A stretch of 41,999 bases of DNA from Bacteroidota bacterium (GCA_023399295.1 JAEWQF010000011.1:1-41999), one strand, 5' to 3'; counted from the first letter of the stretch, positions 7,914 through 16,504 are shown. The notes: a model not told the origin generated them from the letters alone. Program-made: numbers and translations.

Positions 7914-8528
7914 TTATCTGAATGATCCGTTTTTCCATTTCAGGAGGAGCGTGTCACCTTTCAGATAAGGTGTGAATGCTGCTATTTGATCTTCCGTCAG
8001 CCGTTCCTTGTAATGTAGTTTCAGCGTGAGATCTGTCCCTGTTTTGGTGAATCTGGCCGAGATCGGATAAATGTCCGGCAAAGATACGGCATATTTGTAA
8101 TTATCCGAATTATTTTTCGAAGAATCGAAGAAAAAATCTTTTGTCAATTGCGGAAGAAACTGCCGCTGATCCACTTCTTGCCACGCGCTGGTGTAAAATG
8201 TGATCCGGCTGTCACACACACCGGCACAGACAGTCTGGATAAGACAGACAACCAGTGAGTCGTCGGAGAGAGGCAACACCTTGAGCTGCAGATCACCTGC
8301 AGCCGAAGTGCGAATATGCAGGAAATCGTCGCTGTCGGCAATCTTGCTGACATCACCCAGGGGGTAGGGGACAGTGGTGTAGCTGCTGTCGACAAGCAGC
8401 ATTGTCTTGTTGCCTTCCGAAACGCCGGGAAGCAATTCAGACGGCATTGACCGAAACAGCTCTCCCGCTGTCTGTCCCGCAACCGTGATCGAAAGAAGTA
8501 AAAAAAGAATGATTGATATGCTCTTCAT
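7914..8528 (-). CDS. DUF3256 family protein
   Basis: A 204-residue exported protein with a signal peptide (MKSISIILFLLLSITVAGQ). The mature N-terminus (ELFRSMPSELLPGVSEGNKT) and the following LLVDSSYTT..LGDVSKI pattern match DUF3256, a Bacteroidetes family of unknown function. It is expected in the periplasm or envelope. It lies 40 bases downstream of the GH29 gene and 7 bases upstream of tRNA-Arg on the same strand. No separate promoter was found immediately upstream, so it may depend on GH29 transcription. Two cysteines (VCAGVC) could form a disulfide. Confidence 0.78.
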   Translation of the reverse strand: MKSISIILFLLLSITVAGQTAGELFRSMPSELLPGVSEGNKTMLLVDSSYTTVPYPLGDVSKIADSDDFLHIRTSAAGDLQLKVLPLSDDSLVVCLIQTVCAGVCDSRITFYTSAWQEVDQRQFLPQLTKDFFFDSSKNNSDNYKYAVSLPDIYPISARFTKTGTDLTLKLHYKERLTEDQIAAFTPYLKGDTLLLKWKNGSFR

Positions 8529-8568
8529 TGAAACTTGTATTAATGTGTGGTGGTCGCTCCTCTACAGC

Positions 8569-10053
8569 TCACAATTCACCTGTCATGGAAGTCGCCTGTA
8601 CTTCTGCCAGCAATGGTGCATAATAGGCCCCCACCTTGATGATCAACGCGACATCCCTCGTACCATGAATTGTCACTCTGATTTTTCCGGGTTTTGCATC
8701 TTCAAAGCGGAGCAGCCGCTTGTAACCGATGGTGGTGCCTTCCGCAAGCGTGCGCCACTCCTGACCGATCCATCCCTCCACGGTGAACGATTCAACCCTT
8801 TGCCCTTTTCTGATATCCTCTTGCAACATCACCGTGTTGATTGTTTCATCCGTCCTGACAATATACTCGCGGGTGGCACCTGTGCGTGCTTTCCAGATCA
8901 TCTGGCCATCTATCAGCAGCTCATTCTCGAAGAGTGTGGTGAGATAATTGCCAAACTGGGTGAGCCGTTCCACATCGTTTTCATGGATTCTACCCCGGGT
9001 ATCGGGTGGCACATTGAGTAACAGCACAGAATTCATTCCAACCGACTGAAAATAGATGTCGACCAACTGTGACAGACTTTTCAGCTGATCATTCTCTTCC
9101 GGATGATAAAACCATCCGGGACGAATCGACACATCAACCTCGGAAGGATTCCAATAGAGTGTCGTTGCCTCTCTGATCAATTCCCTGCTGCCGAGATCTT
9201 CGGATGTATGCGTGATATTGAGTCGCTTATTTTCAATTTTTATCGATTCATTGATTTCAGGATATAGTGGCGTCACACTCCATTCTGTTTCACGTCCCAA
9301 ACCATTTTCGTTGCCTACCCACCGTACATCATCTCCCATGATTGCTTTTACCGCCCCCGGCTGCAGACTGTCAATCACGTTGTAAAAACGCTCCCAGTCA
9401 TACTCCTGTACCTTGCCATTGGCTCCTTCACCATTGGCACCGTCAAACCAAACCTCATGCACCTCTCCATAGCGGGTGAGCAGTTCAGTGAGTTGTCTTG
9501 CAAACAACTCGTTGTATCTTGGCGAATCACCATAACTCCCGGCGTTGCGATCCCATGGTGAAAGATAGAATCCAAATTTCATCTCATATTTGTCACAAGC
9601 CTCTTTCACTTCACGCACCACATCACCCTGTCCATTGCGCCAGGGTGAAGCTGCTACTGTGTGGCTGGTGGTCTCAGAAGGCCAGAGACAGAACCCATCG
9701 TGGTGCTTTGCGGTGAGGATCACCATTTTAAAACCGGCCTGCTTCAACACCGCGATCCATTGCTCTGCATTGAAATCGGTGGGATTAAACAGCGCAGGAT
9801 CTTCCTTCCCATCACCCCATTCCTTTCCGGTGAATGTGTTCATGCCAAAATGGATGAAAGCGGTCAACTCGAGTTGTTGCCATTCATACTGCCTGGTGGT
9901 GGGTACGATATAGGCAGCCAGTTTTATCTTCTGGTCGGAAGTGAGTATGTTGGGAAATGTCAGTTTCTTTTCAAAATAGGTATTGGCCCTCTGACTGCAG
10001 CTGGTGATGAGCAACAACATGAACAGCAATCCCAATGCGAAGAATTTCCTCAT
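8569..10053 (-). CDS. GH29 alpha-L-fucosidase, lipoprotein
   Basis: A glycoside hydrolase family 29 enzyme that removes alpha-L-fucose from glycans with retention of configuration. The 494-residue product has a lipoprotein signal with lipobox LITSC (Cys19). Its GH29 barrel shows the fucose-binding HFGMNTFTG (68-76) and AKHHDGFCLW (115-124). The nucleophile region is VWFDGANGEG, with Asp204 the likely nucleophile. A C-terminal beta-sandwich follows. The acid/base residue is not conserved enough across the family for me to assign. No SusC/SusD genes are nearby, so this is a solitary fucosidase and not part of a visible utilisation locus. It probably acts in the periplasm or at the outer membrane. 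Confidence 0.92.
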   Translation of the reverse strand: MRKFFALGLLFMLLLITSCSQRANTYFEKKLTFPNILTSDQKIKLAAYIVPTTRQYEWQQLELTAFIHFGMNTFTGKEWGDGKEDPALFNPTDFNAEQWIAVLKQAGFKMVILTAKHHDGFCLWPSETTSHTVAASPWRNGQGDVVREVKEACDKYEMKFGFYLSPWDRNAGSYGDSPRYNELFARQLTELLTRYGEVHEVWFDGANGEGANGKVQEYDWERFYNVIDSLQPGAVKAIMGDDVRWVGNENGLGRETEWSVTPLYPEINESIKIENKRLNITHTSEDLGSRELIREATTLYWNPSEVDVSIRPGWFYHPEENDQLKSLSQLVDIYFQSVGMNSVLLLNVPPDTRGRIHENDVERLTQFGNYLTTLFENELLIDGQMIWKARTGATREYIVRTDETINTVMLQEDIRKGQRVESFTVEGWIGQEWRTLAEGTTIGYKRLLRFEDAKPGKIRVTIHGTRDVALIIKVGAYYAPLLAEVQATSMTGEL

Positions 10054-10080
10054 GTGGCTTGTGATTGATAGGTTGAGTCA

Positions 10081-10114
10081 CAAAGTTACGACTTTTGATT
10101 GAATATCATGCAAA
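10081..10114 (-). promoter_or_regulatory. Promoter of the GH29 gene
   Basis: On the minus strand TTTG (10111-10114) and TAACTTTG (10081-10088) are 22 bases apart, close to the TTTG-N19-21-TAnnTTTG pattern. The -33 element is the end of the T-tract of the upstream lipoprotein's terminator. Confidence 0.6.
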
Positions 10115-10140
10115 AAAAAAGCCACCTCTGATGAGGTGGC
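10112..10140 (-). terminator. Terminator of the small lipoprotein gene
   Basis: The minus strand forms an 8-base stem (GCCACCTC/GAGGTGGC) with a 4-base loop, followed by a run of nine T. It lies 25 bases after the lipoprotein stop. Confidence 0.88.
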
Positions 10141-10165
10141 TGAGTCGATCTGTTGTCGCTTCAAC

Positions 10166-10408
10166 TTATTGATTGGGTAAAGCGGCATCTACAGCTTGTC
10201 CAAGGCTATCGGCAGCGGCAGCGGCTGCTGCTTCAGCAGCTTCAAATGCAGCCTGGATGCTGTCGGCTTGAACCTTTGCAATGCTGTCCAGACGAGCAAC
10301 TTCAGCAAGACTGTCCTGTAATGCTTTTTCTGCTTTTACCTGAGCATTGTTGCAAGAAACCAAACCCAATGTTGCAACTACGGCAACCAATAACAATACC
10401 TTTTTCAT
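10166..10408 (-). CDS. Small Ala-rich lipoprotein
   Basis: An 80-residue protein with a lipoprotein signal peptide (MKKVLLLVAVVATLGLVSC, lipobox LVSC, Cys19). The mature part is one long acidic, Ala-rich helix (residues 58-67 are almost all Ala or Glu), likely to form a coiled coil, loosely like Lpp-type small lipoproteins. It has its own promoter (10457-10464) and a strong terminator, so it is a monocistronic and probably well-expressed unit. No named family is recognised. A palindrome at 10473-10490 may regulate it. Confidence 0.8.
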   Translation of the reverse strand: MKKVLLLVAVVATLGLVSCNNAQVKAEKALQDSLAEVARLDSIAKVQADSIQAAFEAAEAAAAAAADSLGQAVDAALPNQ

Positions 10409-10456
10409 TTTTTAATGATTTTAAACGATAAATAAATTTGTCTCCCAAAAACAGTG

Positions 10457-10464
10457 CAAATGTA
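10457..10464 (-). promoter_or_regulatory. -7 promoter box of the small lipoprotein gene
   Basis: TACATTTG on the minus strand fits TAnnTTTG and is 48 bases upstream of the ATG at 10408. The -33 region is occupied by the palindrome at 10473-10490. Confidence 0.5.
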
Positions 10465-10472
10465 CAGTAAAA

Positions 10473-10490
10473 ACATGTTATGTAACATGT
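10473..10490. promoter_or_regulatory. Palindrome in the -33 region of the lipoprotein promoter
   Basis: ACATGTTA-TG-TAACATGT is a perfect 8-base inverted repeat with a 2-base spacer. Counted from a start site about 6 bases past the -7 box it covers roughly -22 to -39, as expected of an operator. The binding protein is unknown. Confidence 0.4.
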
Positions 10491-10582
10491 GCGATAAGAA
10501 ATTTATAGTTAAATAACGTTAATAGGATGTTTTTTATGCACTGATGCATGGAAAATGGGTCGCAAAAGAGAGATTGCCGCTT

Positions 10583-12229
10583 CTAGTTATAAAGAAAACG
10601 TTTGATGCTTTTCTTGGGTGTTTTTTCGAATTCGTTGTCTACCAGTTCAATGGTACTTATTTTTTCATACGATGCAACCGCTTTGTTGATTGTTTCCCTG
10701 TGATCCCGCATGATCGCAGCAAGTTGGTCCCGGGTGATGCGGTCTGTGTCAACTGCAGCCTGATCAGGAAAGACCAGTGCAACCAGCCGAAAGTCACGCA
10801 GAACAACCAGACTCTCACTTACATAAGGAAGGTTGTTCAACCGCGACTCGATCTCTTCGGGATAGACATTCTGACCGTTGGCGGTGAGCAGCATCGATTT
10901 GATTCTTCCCTTGATGAAGAGTCGTTTTCCTACCATGATGCCGGAATCTCCTGTTTTTAACCATCCATCGTCGGTGAATGCGGACGTAGTTGCTTCCGGG
11001 TTCTTGTAGTAGCCTGTCATCACATTCTCACCACGCACCTGTATCTCTCCCGGTATGCTTGCAGGATCGGGAGAGTCGATGCGTGCTTCCATGATGCCCT
11101 CCAGCACAGAGCCACAAGAGGTGGGCACAAAATCGTAGTGGTGGTCGTAGGAGATGAGTGGGGCGGATTCAGTCATGCCGTACCCTACGGTGAAGGGAAA
11201 TTGCATCTTGTAGAAGCATGCTTCCACTTCGGCATTCAGTGCAGCACCACCGATGATCACCTCACGGAAGTTACCCCCCAGCGAGTGAATCAGTGATTTT
11301 TTGATTTTTGAAAGGATCAGCCTCTCCAGGACTGGGATCTTCGTGGCAACCCTGACAATTGGTTTATTGAGGATGGGTTGGATCTTCTTTTTGTAGATCT
11401 TCTCGAAAACCAACGGTACCGAGATGATCAGGGAAGGCTTCACCTCCTGCAGGGCATTGATCAGATTCTGCGGTGTGGGAATCACCCCAAGCAGGGTGAT
11501 GTGCACCCCCGCTGAAAGTGCGTATAGAAAGTCGAAAGCACATCCGTAAACATGTGACATGGGAAGAAAGGCCAGGTTTCTTTCGCCATTGAAAAGCAGG
11601 TCCAGTTTGTGTGCATAGGTTACATTTCCGGCAAAGTTGTTGGCAGTTAGCATCACACCCTTGCTGAAACCGGTGGTGCCGGAGGTGTAGTTGATGGAGA
11701 TCAACTCCTCATTGCCCACGGTGGCATAACGGATGTCTGCTCTGGTAAACCCCGTCGGATAGTGGCGTGCAAACAGATCATCGAGTGAGTCAATCATCTC
11801 CTTCTCTTTGTTGCTTACTGATTTCAACAATGTGAAAGAGGGTATCTCAACGACCGGTACCCTGATTTGCTCCTGATTCAATTTGCTCCATATTGAACCG
11901 TTGACAAAAACAAGTCGTGAATCGGAATGAACAATGATCTCCTCCATACTCTCCGGATTGAACTCGTGGAGGATGGGAACAATGACCGCCCCATAGGTGA
12001 TTGTTGCCATAAAAAGGATTGACCAGGAAGAGTGATTCTTGCCGATGAGCGTGATCTTATCACCCTTCTCAATCCCAAACTCCTTGAACAACAGATGCAG
12101 CCATGCTATCTGATGGGCCAGCTCACCATAACTTAAGGTGGTCTTCTCGTTGTAATCGGTCAGGGCAGGTAAATCCCAGTTTTTTCTGAAACTCTCCTCG
12201 TAAAGTTGGATGAAATTCTGTTGGATCAT
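10583..12229 (-). CDS. AMP-binding acyl-CoA synthetase (long-chain fatty acid-CoA ligase type)
   Basis: An ANL-superfamily adenylate-forming enzyme that probably activates fatty acids to acyl-CoA through an acyl-AMP. The P-loop YTSGTTGFSKG is at 181-191, and the A5 motif GYGMTES and A7 motif GWLKTGD are present. The C-terminal lysine region EKTPKKSIKR contains the adenylation Lys. At 548 residues it is close to the usual length of long-chain acyl-CoA synthetases in Bacteroidetes (550-600). There is no signal peptide, so it is cytoplasmic. It has a well-spaced promoter at 12256-12286 and is divergent from mtaB. Substrate chain length cannot be read from sequence. Confidence 0.9.
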   Translation of the reverse strand: MIQQNFIQLYEESFRKNWDLPALTDYNEKTTLSYGELAHQIAWLHLLFKEFGIEKGDKITLIGKNHSSWSILFMATITYGAVIVPILHEFNPESMEEIIVHSDSRLVFVNGSIWSKLNQEQIRVPVVEIPSFTLLKSVSNKEKEMIDSLDDLFARHYPTGFTRADIRYATVGNEELISINYTSGTTGFSKGVMLTANNFAGNVTYAHKLDLLFNGERNLAFLPMSHVYGCAFDFLYALSAGVHITLLGVIPTPQNLINALQEVKPSLIISVPLVFEKIYKKKIQPILNKPIVRVATKIPVLERLILSKIKKSLIHSLGGNFREVIIGGAALNAEVEACFYKMQFPFTVGYGMTESAPLISYDHHYDFVPTSCGSVLEGIMEARIDSPDPASIPGEIQVRGENVMTGYYKNPEATTSAFTDDGWLKTGDSGIMVGKRLFIKGRIKSMLLTANGQNVYPEEIESRLNNLPYVSESLVVLRDFRLVALVFPDQAAVDTDRITRDQLAAIMRDHRETINKAVASYEKISTIELVDNEFEKTPKKSIKRFLYN

Positions 12230-12255
12230 GGATGCACAATTATGCTGTATGTGTG

Positions 12256-12286
12256 CAAAAATACAACCTGAATTTCACATTACAAA
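12256..12286 (-). promoter_or_regulatory. Promoter of the acyl-CoA synthetase gene
   Basis: TTTG (minus strand, 12283-12286), exactly 19 bases, then TATTTTTG (12256-12263). This is the best match to the Bacteroidetes sigma-ABfr consensus in the window. It lies 27 bases upstream of the ATG at 12229. Confidence 0.75.
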
Positions 12287-12296
12287 ACAAACAAGG

Positions 12297-12326
12297 GTTG
12301 AAATGGCAATAAATATTGTAATTTTG
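12297..12326 (+). promoter_or_regulatory. Promoter of the mtaB operon
   Basis: TAATTTTG (12319-12326) fits TAnnTTTG, with GTTG at 12297-12300 as an imperfect -33 element 18 bases upstream. It is back to back with the acyl-CoA synthetase promoter and leaves a leader of about 75 bases before the ATG at 12407. Confidence 0.6.
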
Positions 12327-12406
12327 TGCCCTGAGAAAGCTAAAAAGTAGATATAGCTGCCAGAAGGGCCAATCACAGCTGGTTCCGACATCACATTTCA
12401 CTGACT

Positions 12407-13720
12407 ATGATCGATCAATCAATTTTTCAAAATAAGACTGCAGCCTATTATACCCTCGGTTGCAAGCTGAACTTCGCTGAAACATCTGCCATTGGACGGC
12501 AGCTGCTCCACGCAGGCGTGACACGCACCAGAAAGGGTCAACAGGCCGACATCTGTGTCATCAACACCTGTTCGGTGACCGAACTGGCCGATAAGAAAGG
12601 GCGACAAGCCATTCGAAAGGCGATCCAGGAGAACCCCACCGCATTTGTGGTGGTGACTGGTTGCTACGCGCAGCTCAAACCGGACGAGATTGCCGGAATA
12701 GAGGGTGTCGACCTGGTGTTGGGAGCCGAGCAGAAACTGGATGTGGTGAAGTATCTTGATGACCTGCACAAGAAGGAGAAGGGCGAGGTGATCACCTCCA
12801 AGACACACCGGATACGCTCATTTGTCCCTTCGTTGTCGGCCGACGACCGCACACGTTATTTTCTGAAGGTGCAGGATGGGTGTGATTATTTCTGCTCCTT
12901 CTGTACCATTCCCTTTGCCCGTGGAAAGAGCCGGAACGGCTCCATCGCTGACCTGGTGAAGCAGGCTGAACAGGTGGTACAGGAGGGGGGCAGGGAGATC
13001 GTGCTCACCGGTGTCAATATCGGTGATTTCGGCCGTACCACCAAAGAGTCATTTTTGGATCTCTTGCATGCACTTGACCGGGTAGAAGGCATCGAGCGTT
13101 ATCGCATCTCCTCAATCGAGCCCAACCTGCTGAGTGATGAGATTATTCTGTTTGTTGCCAACTCCCGCCGGTTTGCGCCTCATTTCCATATGCCGTTGCA
13201 GGCCGGATCGGATGCCGTGTTGCAGCTGATGAAACGCAAATATGACACGGCGCACTTCCGTCACAAGGTGGAGATGATCAAACGGATCCTCCCCCATGCC
13301 TTCATCGGTGTTGATGTGATCGTCGGGGTAAGGGGTGAAACCGATGCATATTATGAGGAGAGCAAACAGTTCATCGAGTCGCTCGACATGTCACAGCTCC
13401 ATGTCTTCACCTACTCCGAACGTCCCGGCACACAGGCGCTTCAAATTGATTATGCCGTGGATCCCAGGAAGAAGCACCTGCGCAGCAAGCTGCTGCTTGA
13501 TATCTCGGATGAGAAGTTGCATCGTTTTTATGCCTCCCAGGAGGGGTCGCGCAAAAAAGTGCTCTTCGAGCATACAAAAAGAGGCGGCAAGATGCACGGA
13601 TTCACTGAAAATTATATAAAATTGTACGCCGATTACGATCCGGCACTTGTCAACCGGATCACCGAGGTGACGGTTGGTGCATACAGCGAGGAGGAGATGG
13701 CCATGAACGCAATTTTCTGA
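12407..13720 (+). CDS. mtaB: tRNA t6A37 methylthiotransferase MtaB
   Basis: A radical-SAM methylthiotransferase that adds a methylthio group to C2 of t6A37 in tRNAs reading ANN codons. The N-terminal UPF0004 domain carries its cluster cysteines (C19, C55, C86). The radical-SAM motif CDYFCSFC has C159, C163 and C166, and a C-terminal TRAM-like region follows. At 437 residues, with the TLGCKLNFAE start, it belongs to the MtaB branch, not MiaB or RimO. The stop overlaps the next ATG by one base, so it heads an operon with the acyltransferase and glycosyltransferase genes. TsaD, which makes the t6A substrate, is encoded at 31654. Confidence 0.94.
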   Translation: MIDQSIFQNKTAAYYTLGCKLNFAETSAIGRQLLHAGVTRTRKGQQADICVINTCSVTELADKKGRQAIRKAIQENPTAFVVVTGCYAQLKPDEIAGIEGVDLVLGAEQKLDVVKYLDDLHKKEKGEVITSKTHRIRSFVPSLSADDRTRYFLKVQDGCDYFCSFCTIPFARGKSRNGSIADLVKQAEQVVQEGGREIVLTGVNIGDFGRTTKESFLDLLHALDRVEGIERYRISSIEPNLLSDEIILFVANSRRFAPHFHMPLQAGSDAVLQLMKRKYDTAHFRHKVEMIKRILPHAFIGVDVIVGVRGETDAYYEESKQFIESLDMSQLHVFTYSERPGTQALQIDYAVDPRKKHLRSKLLLDISDEKLHRFYASQEGSRKKVLFEHTKRGGKMHGFTENYIKLYADYDPALVNRITEVTVGAYSEEEMAMNAIF

Positions 13721-14667
13721 TGGGAGATAGACAAAAGGAAAATAGGGGTGCCGTGCTGTTGGTTGCTATAGCTAGAGTGATTGCTTTGCTGCCTTTCAGG
13801 GTGCTCTATGCCATTTCAGACCTCTTGTTTCCGATAGTCTATTTTTTGGTCCGTTATCGGCGAAAATTGGTGCGAAAGAACCTGCAAAACGCCTTTCCTG
13901 ATGCAAACAGAAAGGAACTCATCACACTGGAAAAGAAATTTTTCCATCACCTGTGCGATACTTTTGTGGAGACGGTGAAGAGCCTTCACCTGTCGGAGGA
14001 GGAGATGAGTCAACGCATGCATTTCGAGAACCCGGAATTGCTCAACCAGCTGATGAAAGAGGGTAGATCCTCACTGGTCTGTCTGGGTCACTATTGCAAC
14101 TGGGAGTGGGTGCCATCCATTGTGCTGCATCTCAAGCCCGGTTTGGAGGCAGGATTGGTTTACAAGCAACTGCACTCGAAGCCCTTTGATCAGTTGTTCC
14201 GTAAAATCAGAGGTCATTTCGGGTCACAGCCCATTGAGAAGAGAAATGTGTTAAGAACACTGATTCGAAAGAAAAGGGAAGGTAAAACAATTGTGGTGGG
14301 ATTTCTTACCGACCAGCGTCCCCCGCGTGTATCTGACAAGTACTGGACCATGTTTCTGAACCAGGAAACACCGGTACAGACCGGTATGGAGAAAATTGCC
14401 CGCTCACTCTCCATGTCGGTCGTTTATCTTGACATTGAAAGAGTGAAACGGGGTTACTATCGTGGTCGATTTGTCACCCTCACACCCGATGCGGCTCTCG
14501 AACAGGAACATCTCATCACCGAGCAATATGTGCGTCTCTTGGAACAGAGTGTCTTGCGTGCACCCGAACATTATCTCTGGTCGCACAATCTGTGGAAATT
14601 CAAGAAGGAGGAGCAAACCTTGAAAGAACAGCCAAACGTTGCTGTAGCAAGTAAGATGCAATCATGA
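13720..14667 (+). CDS. LpxL/HtrB-like lysophospholipid acyltransferase
   Basis: A 315-residue member of the lipid A late-acyltransferase (LpxL/HtrB/MsbB) family. Such enzymes transfer an acyl chain to a lipid A precursor or related lipid at the inner membrane. An N-terminal hydrophobic segment (about residues 12-45) anchors it. The catalytic HxxxxE motif is GHYCNWEW (H124, E129), followed by QRPPR and the usual YLWSHNLWK near the C-terminus. It overlaps mtaB by one base and the glycosyltransferase by four (ATGA), a sign of translational coupling. The acyl donor and acceptor are not determined. In this group the protein may acylate another lipid, such as an aminolipid. Confidence 0.88.
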   Translation: MGDRQKENRGAVLLVAIARVIALLPFRVLYAISDLLFPIVYFLVRYRRKLVRKNLQNAFPDANRKELITLEKKFFHHLCDTFVETVKSLHLSEEEMSQRMHFENPELLNQLMKEGRSSLVCLGHYCNWEWVPSIVLHLKPGLEAGLVYKQLHSKPFDQLFRKIRGHFGSQPIEKRNVLRTLIRKKREGKTIVVGFLTDQRPPRVSDKYWTMFLNQETPVQTGMEKIARSLSMSVVYLDIERVKRGYYRGRFVTLTPDAALEQEHLITEQYVRLLEQSVLRAPEHYLWSHNLWKFKKEEQTLKEQPNVAVASKMQS

Positions 14668-15716
14668 CAAGTACTTCGGTCATCATACTCAACTGGAACG
14701 GTGCGGAACTCCTGAAGCAGTTTCTACCGGCAGTGACATCCCATACAAATGGAAAAGATTGCCGGGTGATTGTCGCCGACAACGGCTCAACAGACGGTTC
14801 GGTGGCCATCCTGCAAACCCATTTTCCTGAGGTTGAGCTGATCCTGTTTGAAGAGAACCTTGGCTTTGCAGAGGGATACAACAAGGCGATTCAACAGGTC
14901 GATTCGGAATATGTGATTCTGTTGAACTCAGACGTGGAGACCACACCCGGATGGATTGAGCCGCTGGTTGCCTACCTCGATCACCATCCCGAAGTCGCAG
15001 CTGTTCAGCCGGTAATCCGCTCCTTTCACCAGAGGAGTCGTTTTGAGTATGCCGGTGCTGCCGGTGGCCTCATCGACCGTTACGGTTATCCTTTTTGCCG
15101 GGGACGCATTCTGGAGGTTGTGGAAGAGGATCGTGGCCAGTACAGGAATGAGCTGCCTCTGTTCTGGGCAACAGGCGCTTGTCTCTGCATCCGCAGAAAC
15201 GATTTCGTGAAGGCCGGTTGCCTCGACAACCATTTTTTTGCACACATGGAAGAGATTGATCTCTGCTGGCGTCTCAATGCACGGGGCAGAAGCGTGGTCT
15301 GTGTTACCTCATCCGTTGTTTATCATGTGGGAGGTGCTTCACTTGGTAAGGAGAACCCGCGCAAATTGTATCTCAATTTCCGTAACAACCTGCTGATGCT
15401 TTACAAGAACATGCCTCCGAAACAATTCTTCGGCACATTTCTGGTTCGATTGGTTCTCGACCTGCTTGCACTGTTGCATCTGCTTTTAGGGGGAAAAGTG
15501 CAGAGCACGGTTGCAGTGGTACATGCGTATCGTGATTTCCTGAAGCTGAGACCAGCCTACCGAAACATCAGAGCTGAGAACCTCCGACTTACGTTGATTG
15601 GGGATCTGCCGGGGGTCTACCGGAGAAGCATCCTGATTGCTTACTACCTGCGCAACAAGCGGACCTATGACGCGCTTTTCCCCCGGAAGGATGATGCTAT
15701 TCGAAGTGAAAGCTGA
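14664..15716 (+). CDS. Family 2 glycosyltransferase
   Basis: A GT-A-fold, GT2-type transferase of 350 residues, of the rhamnosyl/galactofuranosyl-transferase-like group. It has VIILNWNG at the N-terminus, DNGSTDGS at 39-46, NSD (the DxD-type metal site) at 88-90, and the downstream acceptor-site motif EEIDLCWR. A hydrophobic, membrane-associating C-terminal stretch (about 268-282) follows. It probably adds a sugar to a lipid-linked surface glycan. The ATG overlaps the acyltransferase stop by 4 bases. Its 3' end overlaps the convergent porT gene by 20 bases. Donor and acceptor sugars are unknown. Confidence 0.88.
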   Translation: MTSTSVIILNWNGAELLKQFLPAVTSHTNGKDCRVIVADNGSTDGSVAILQTHFPEVELILFEENLGFAEGYNKAIQQVDSEYVILLNSDVETTPGWIEPLVAYLDHHPEVAAVQPVIRSFHQRSRFEYAGAAGGLIDRYGYPFCRGRILEVVEEDRGQYRNELPLFWATGACLCIRRNDFVKAGCLDNHFFAHMEEIDLCWRLNARGRSVVCVTSSVVYHVGGASLGKENPRKLYLNFRNNLLMLYKNMPPKQFFGTFLVRLVLDLLALLHLLLGGKVQSTVAVVHAYRDFLKLRPAYRNIRAENLRLTLIGDLPGVYRRSILIAYYLRNKRTYDALFPRKDDAIRSES

Positions 15717-16407
15717 GGGTGATCATCCGCTGTGTGGCTTTTGTGAGCGAGCGGGTGTATTTCATCAGCTCCTCCTCTTTCAGGTCGCTTCGGTCGGTTT
15801 CAAGTAAATCGGCCAGTCCAAAGCTGAATTTCAACTCGGGCGAGAGCGTGAACAACGGTAGATAAAAGCTGCAGCCGGCACCAATCTCAACGCCACTGTC
15901 GAATGGCTTGAGCAGCACTGCCCTGTTTTTTTTCGATGCCAGCTCGATGCTGCCGTACCCCCCCAACAGGAAGTAGGGTTTGTGATTGTTGATTCTGAAT
16001 CCCGATAGCTTGAGGTGAAGGGGCAGTGTGAGGTAGTTGTTGCGGAGGCTTGTGGCATACTCATCACCTGAATCCTGTTCACGGAAGAGCAGATCCTTGC
16101 CACCCAGATTCAACGTGGGCAATATCCTTAGATTCATGTGTCGTGACAGGTATAGATCGCCGATCATTCCCACCGTAAAGCCGGGGGTGTAAGCGGGTAT
16201 CTCCGAGAACCAGACCTCACCCTGCTCATTCCGGTATCCCGATTGGGTCAGGATCAGGTCCTGGGTGTGAAAGCCTACACTGAACCCCAGGTGAAACAGC
16301 TGCTGATCGGCATAAGGACGATGCTGCAGGCTGCGTTGTTGCGCATGGCTCTGGTTGCCAGCTGAAAACAGCAGCAACAGCAGGATGAATCTGGATGCAA
16401 TCTTCAT
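15697..16407 (-). CDS. porT: PorT-like outer-membrane beta-barrel protein
   Basis: A 236-residue exported protein with signal peptide (MKIASRFILLLLLFSAGNQSHA), followed by alternating-hydrophobicity strands ending in an aromatic residue (LSFHFE), typical of an outer-membrane barrel. The mature N-terminus (FHLGFSVGFHTQDLILTQS) resembles PorT/SprT, a component required for the type IX secretion system of Bacteroidetes. Other members of the same barrel family have no link to secretion, so the porT name carries some uncertainty. The gene is convergent with the glycosyltransferase gene, overlapping it by 20 bases. No other secretion genes are in the window. Confidence 0.72.
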   Translation of the reverse strand: MKIASRFILLLLLFSAGNQSHAQQRSLQHRPYADQQLFHLGFSVGFHTQDLILTQSGYRNEQGEVWFSEIPAYTPGFTVGMIGDLYLSRHMNLRILPTLNLGGKDLLFREQDSGDEYATSLRNNYLTLPLHLKLSGFRINNHKPYFLLGGYGSIELASKKNRAVLLKPFDSGVEIGAGCSFYLPLFTLSPELKFSFGLADLLETDRSDLKEEELMKYTRSLTKATQRMITLSFHFE

Positions 16408-16496
16408 ACCTGATTAAAACGAAGCCACGATGGCTATATTGTGTAGAGAATTGGAAAGATATCGGGTTTCTTTTCTCATTGTTCAAAAAAACTTTT

Positions 16497-16504
16497 TACC
16501 TTTG
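16497..16504 (+). promoter_or_regulatory. -7 promoter box of the ferredoxin gene
   Basis: TACCTTTG fits TAnnTTTG and lies 47 bases upstream of the ATG. Only a weak TTTC (16471-16474) is found in the -33 area. Confidence 0.55.

Noticed and set aside
8569..10053. Polysaccharide utilisation locus around the GH29 gene
   Set aside because: No SusC/SusD pair, sulfatase or further glycoside hydrolase is found in the window.
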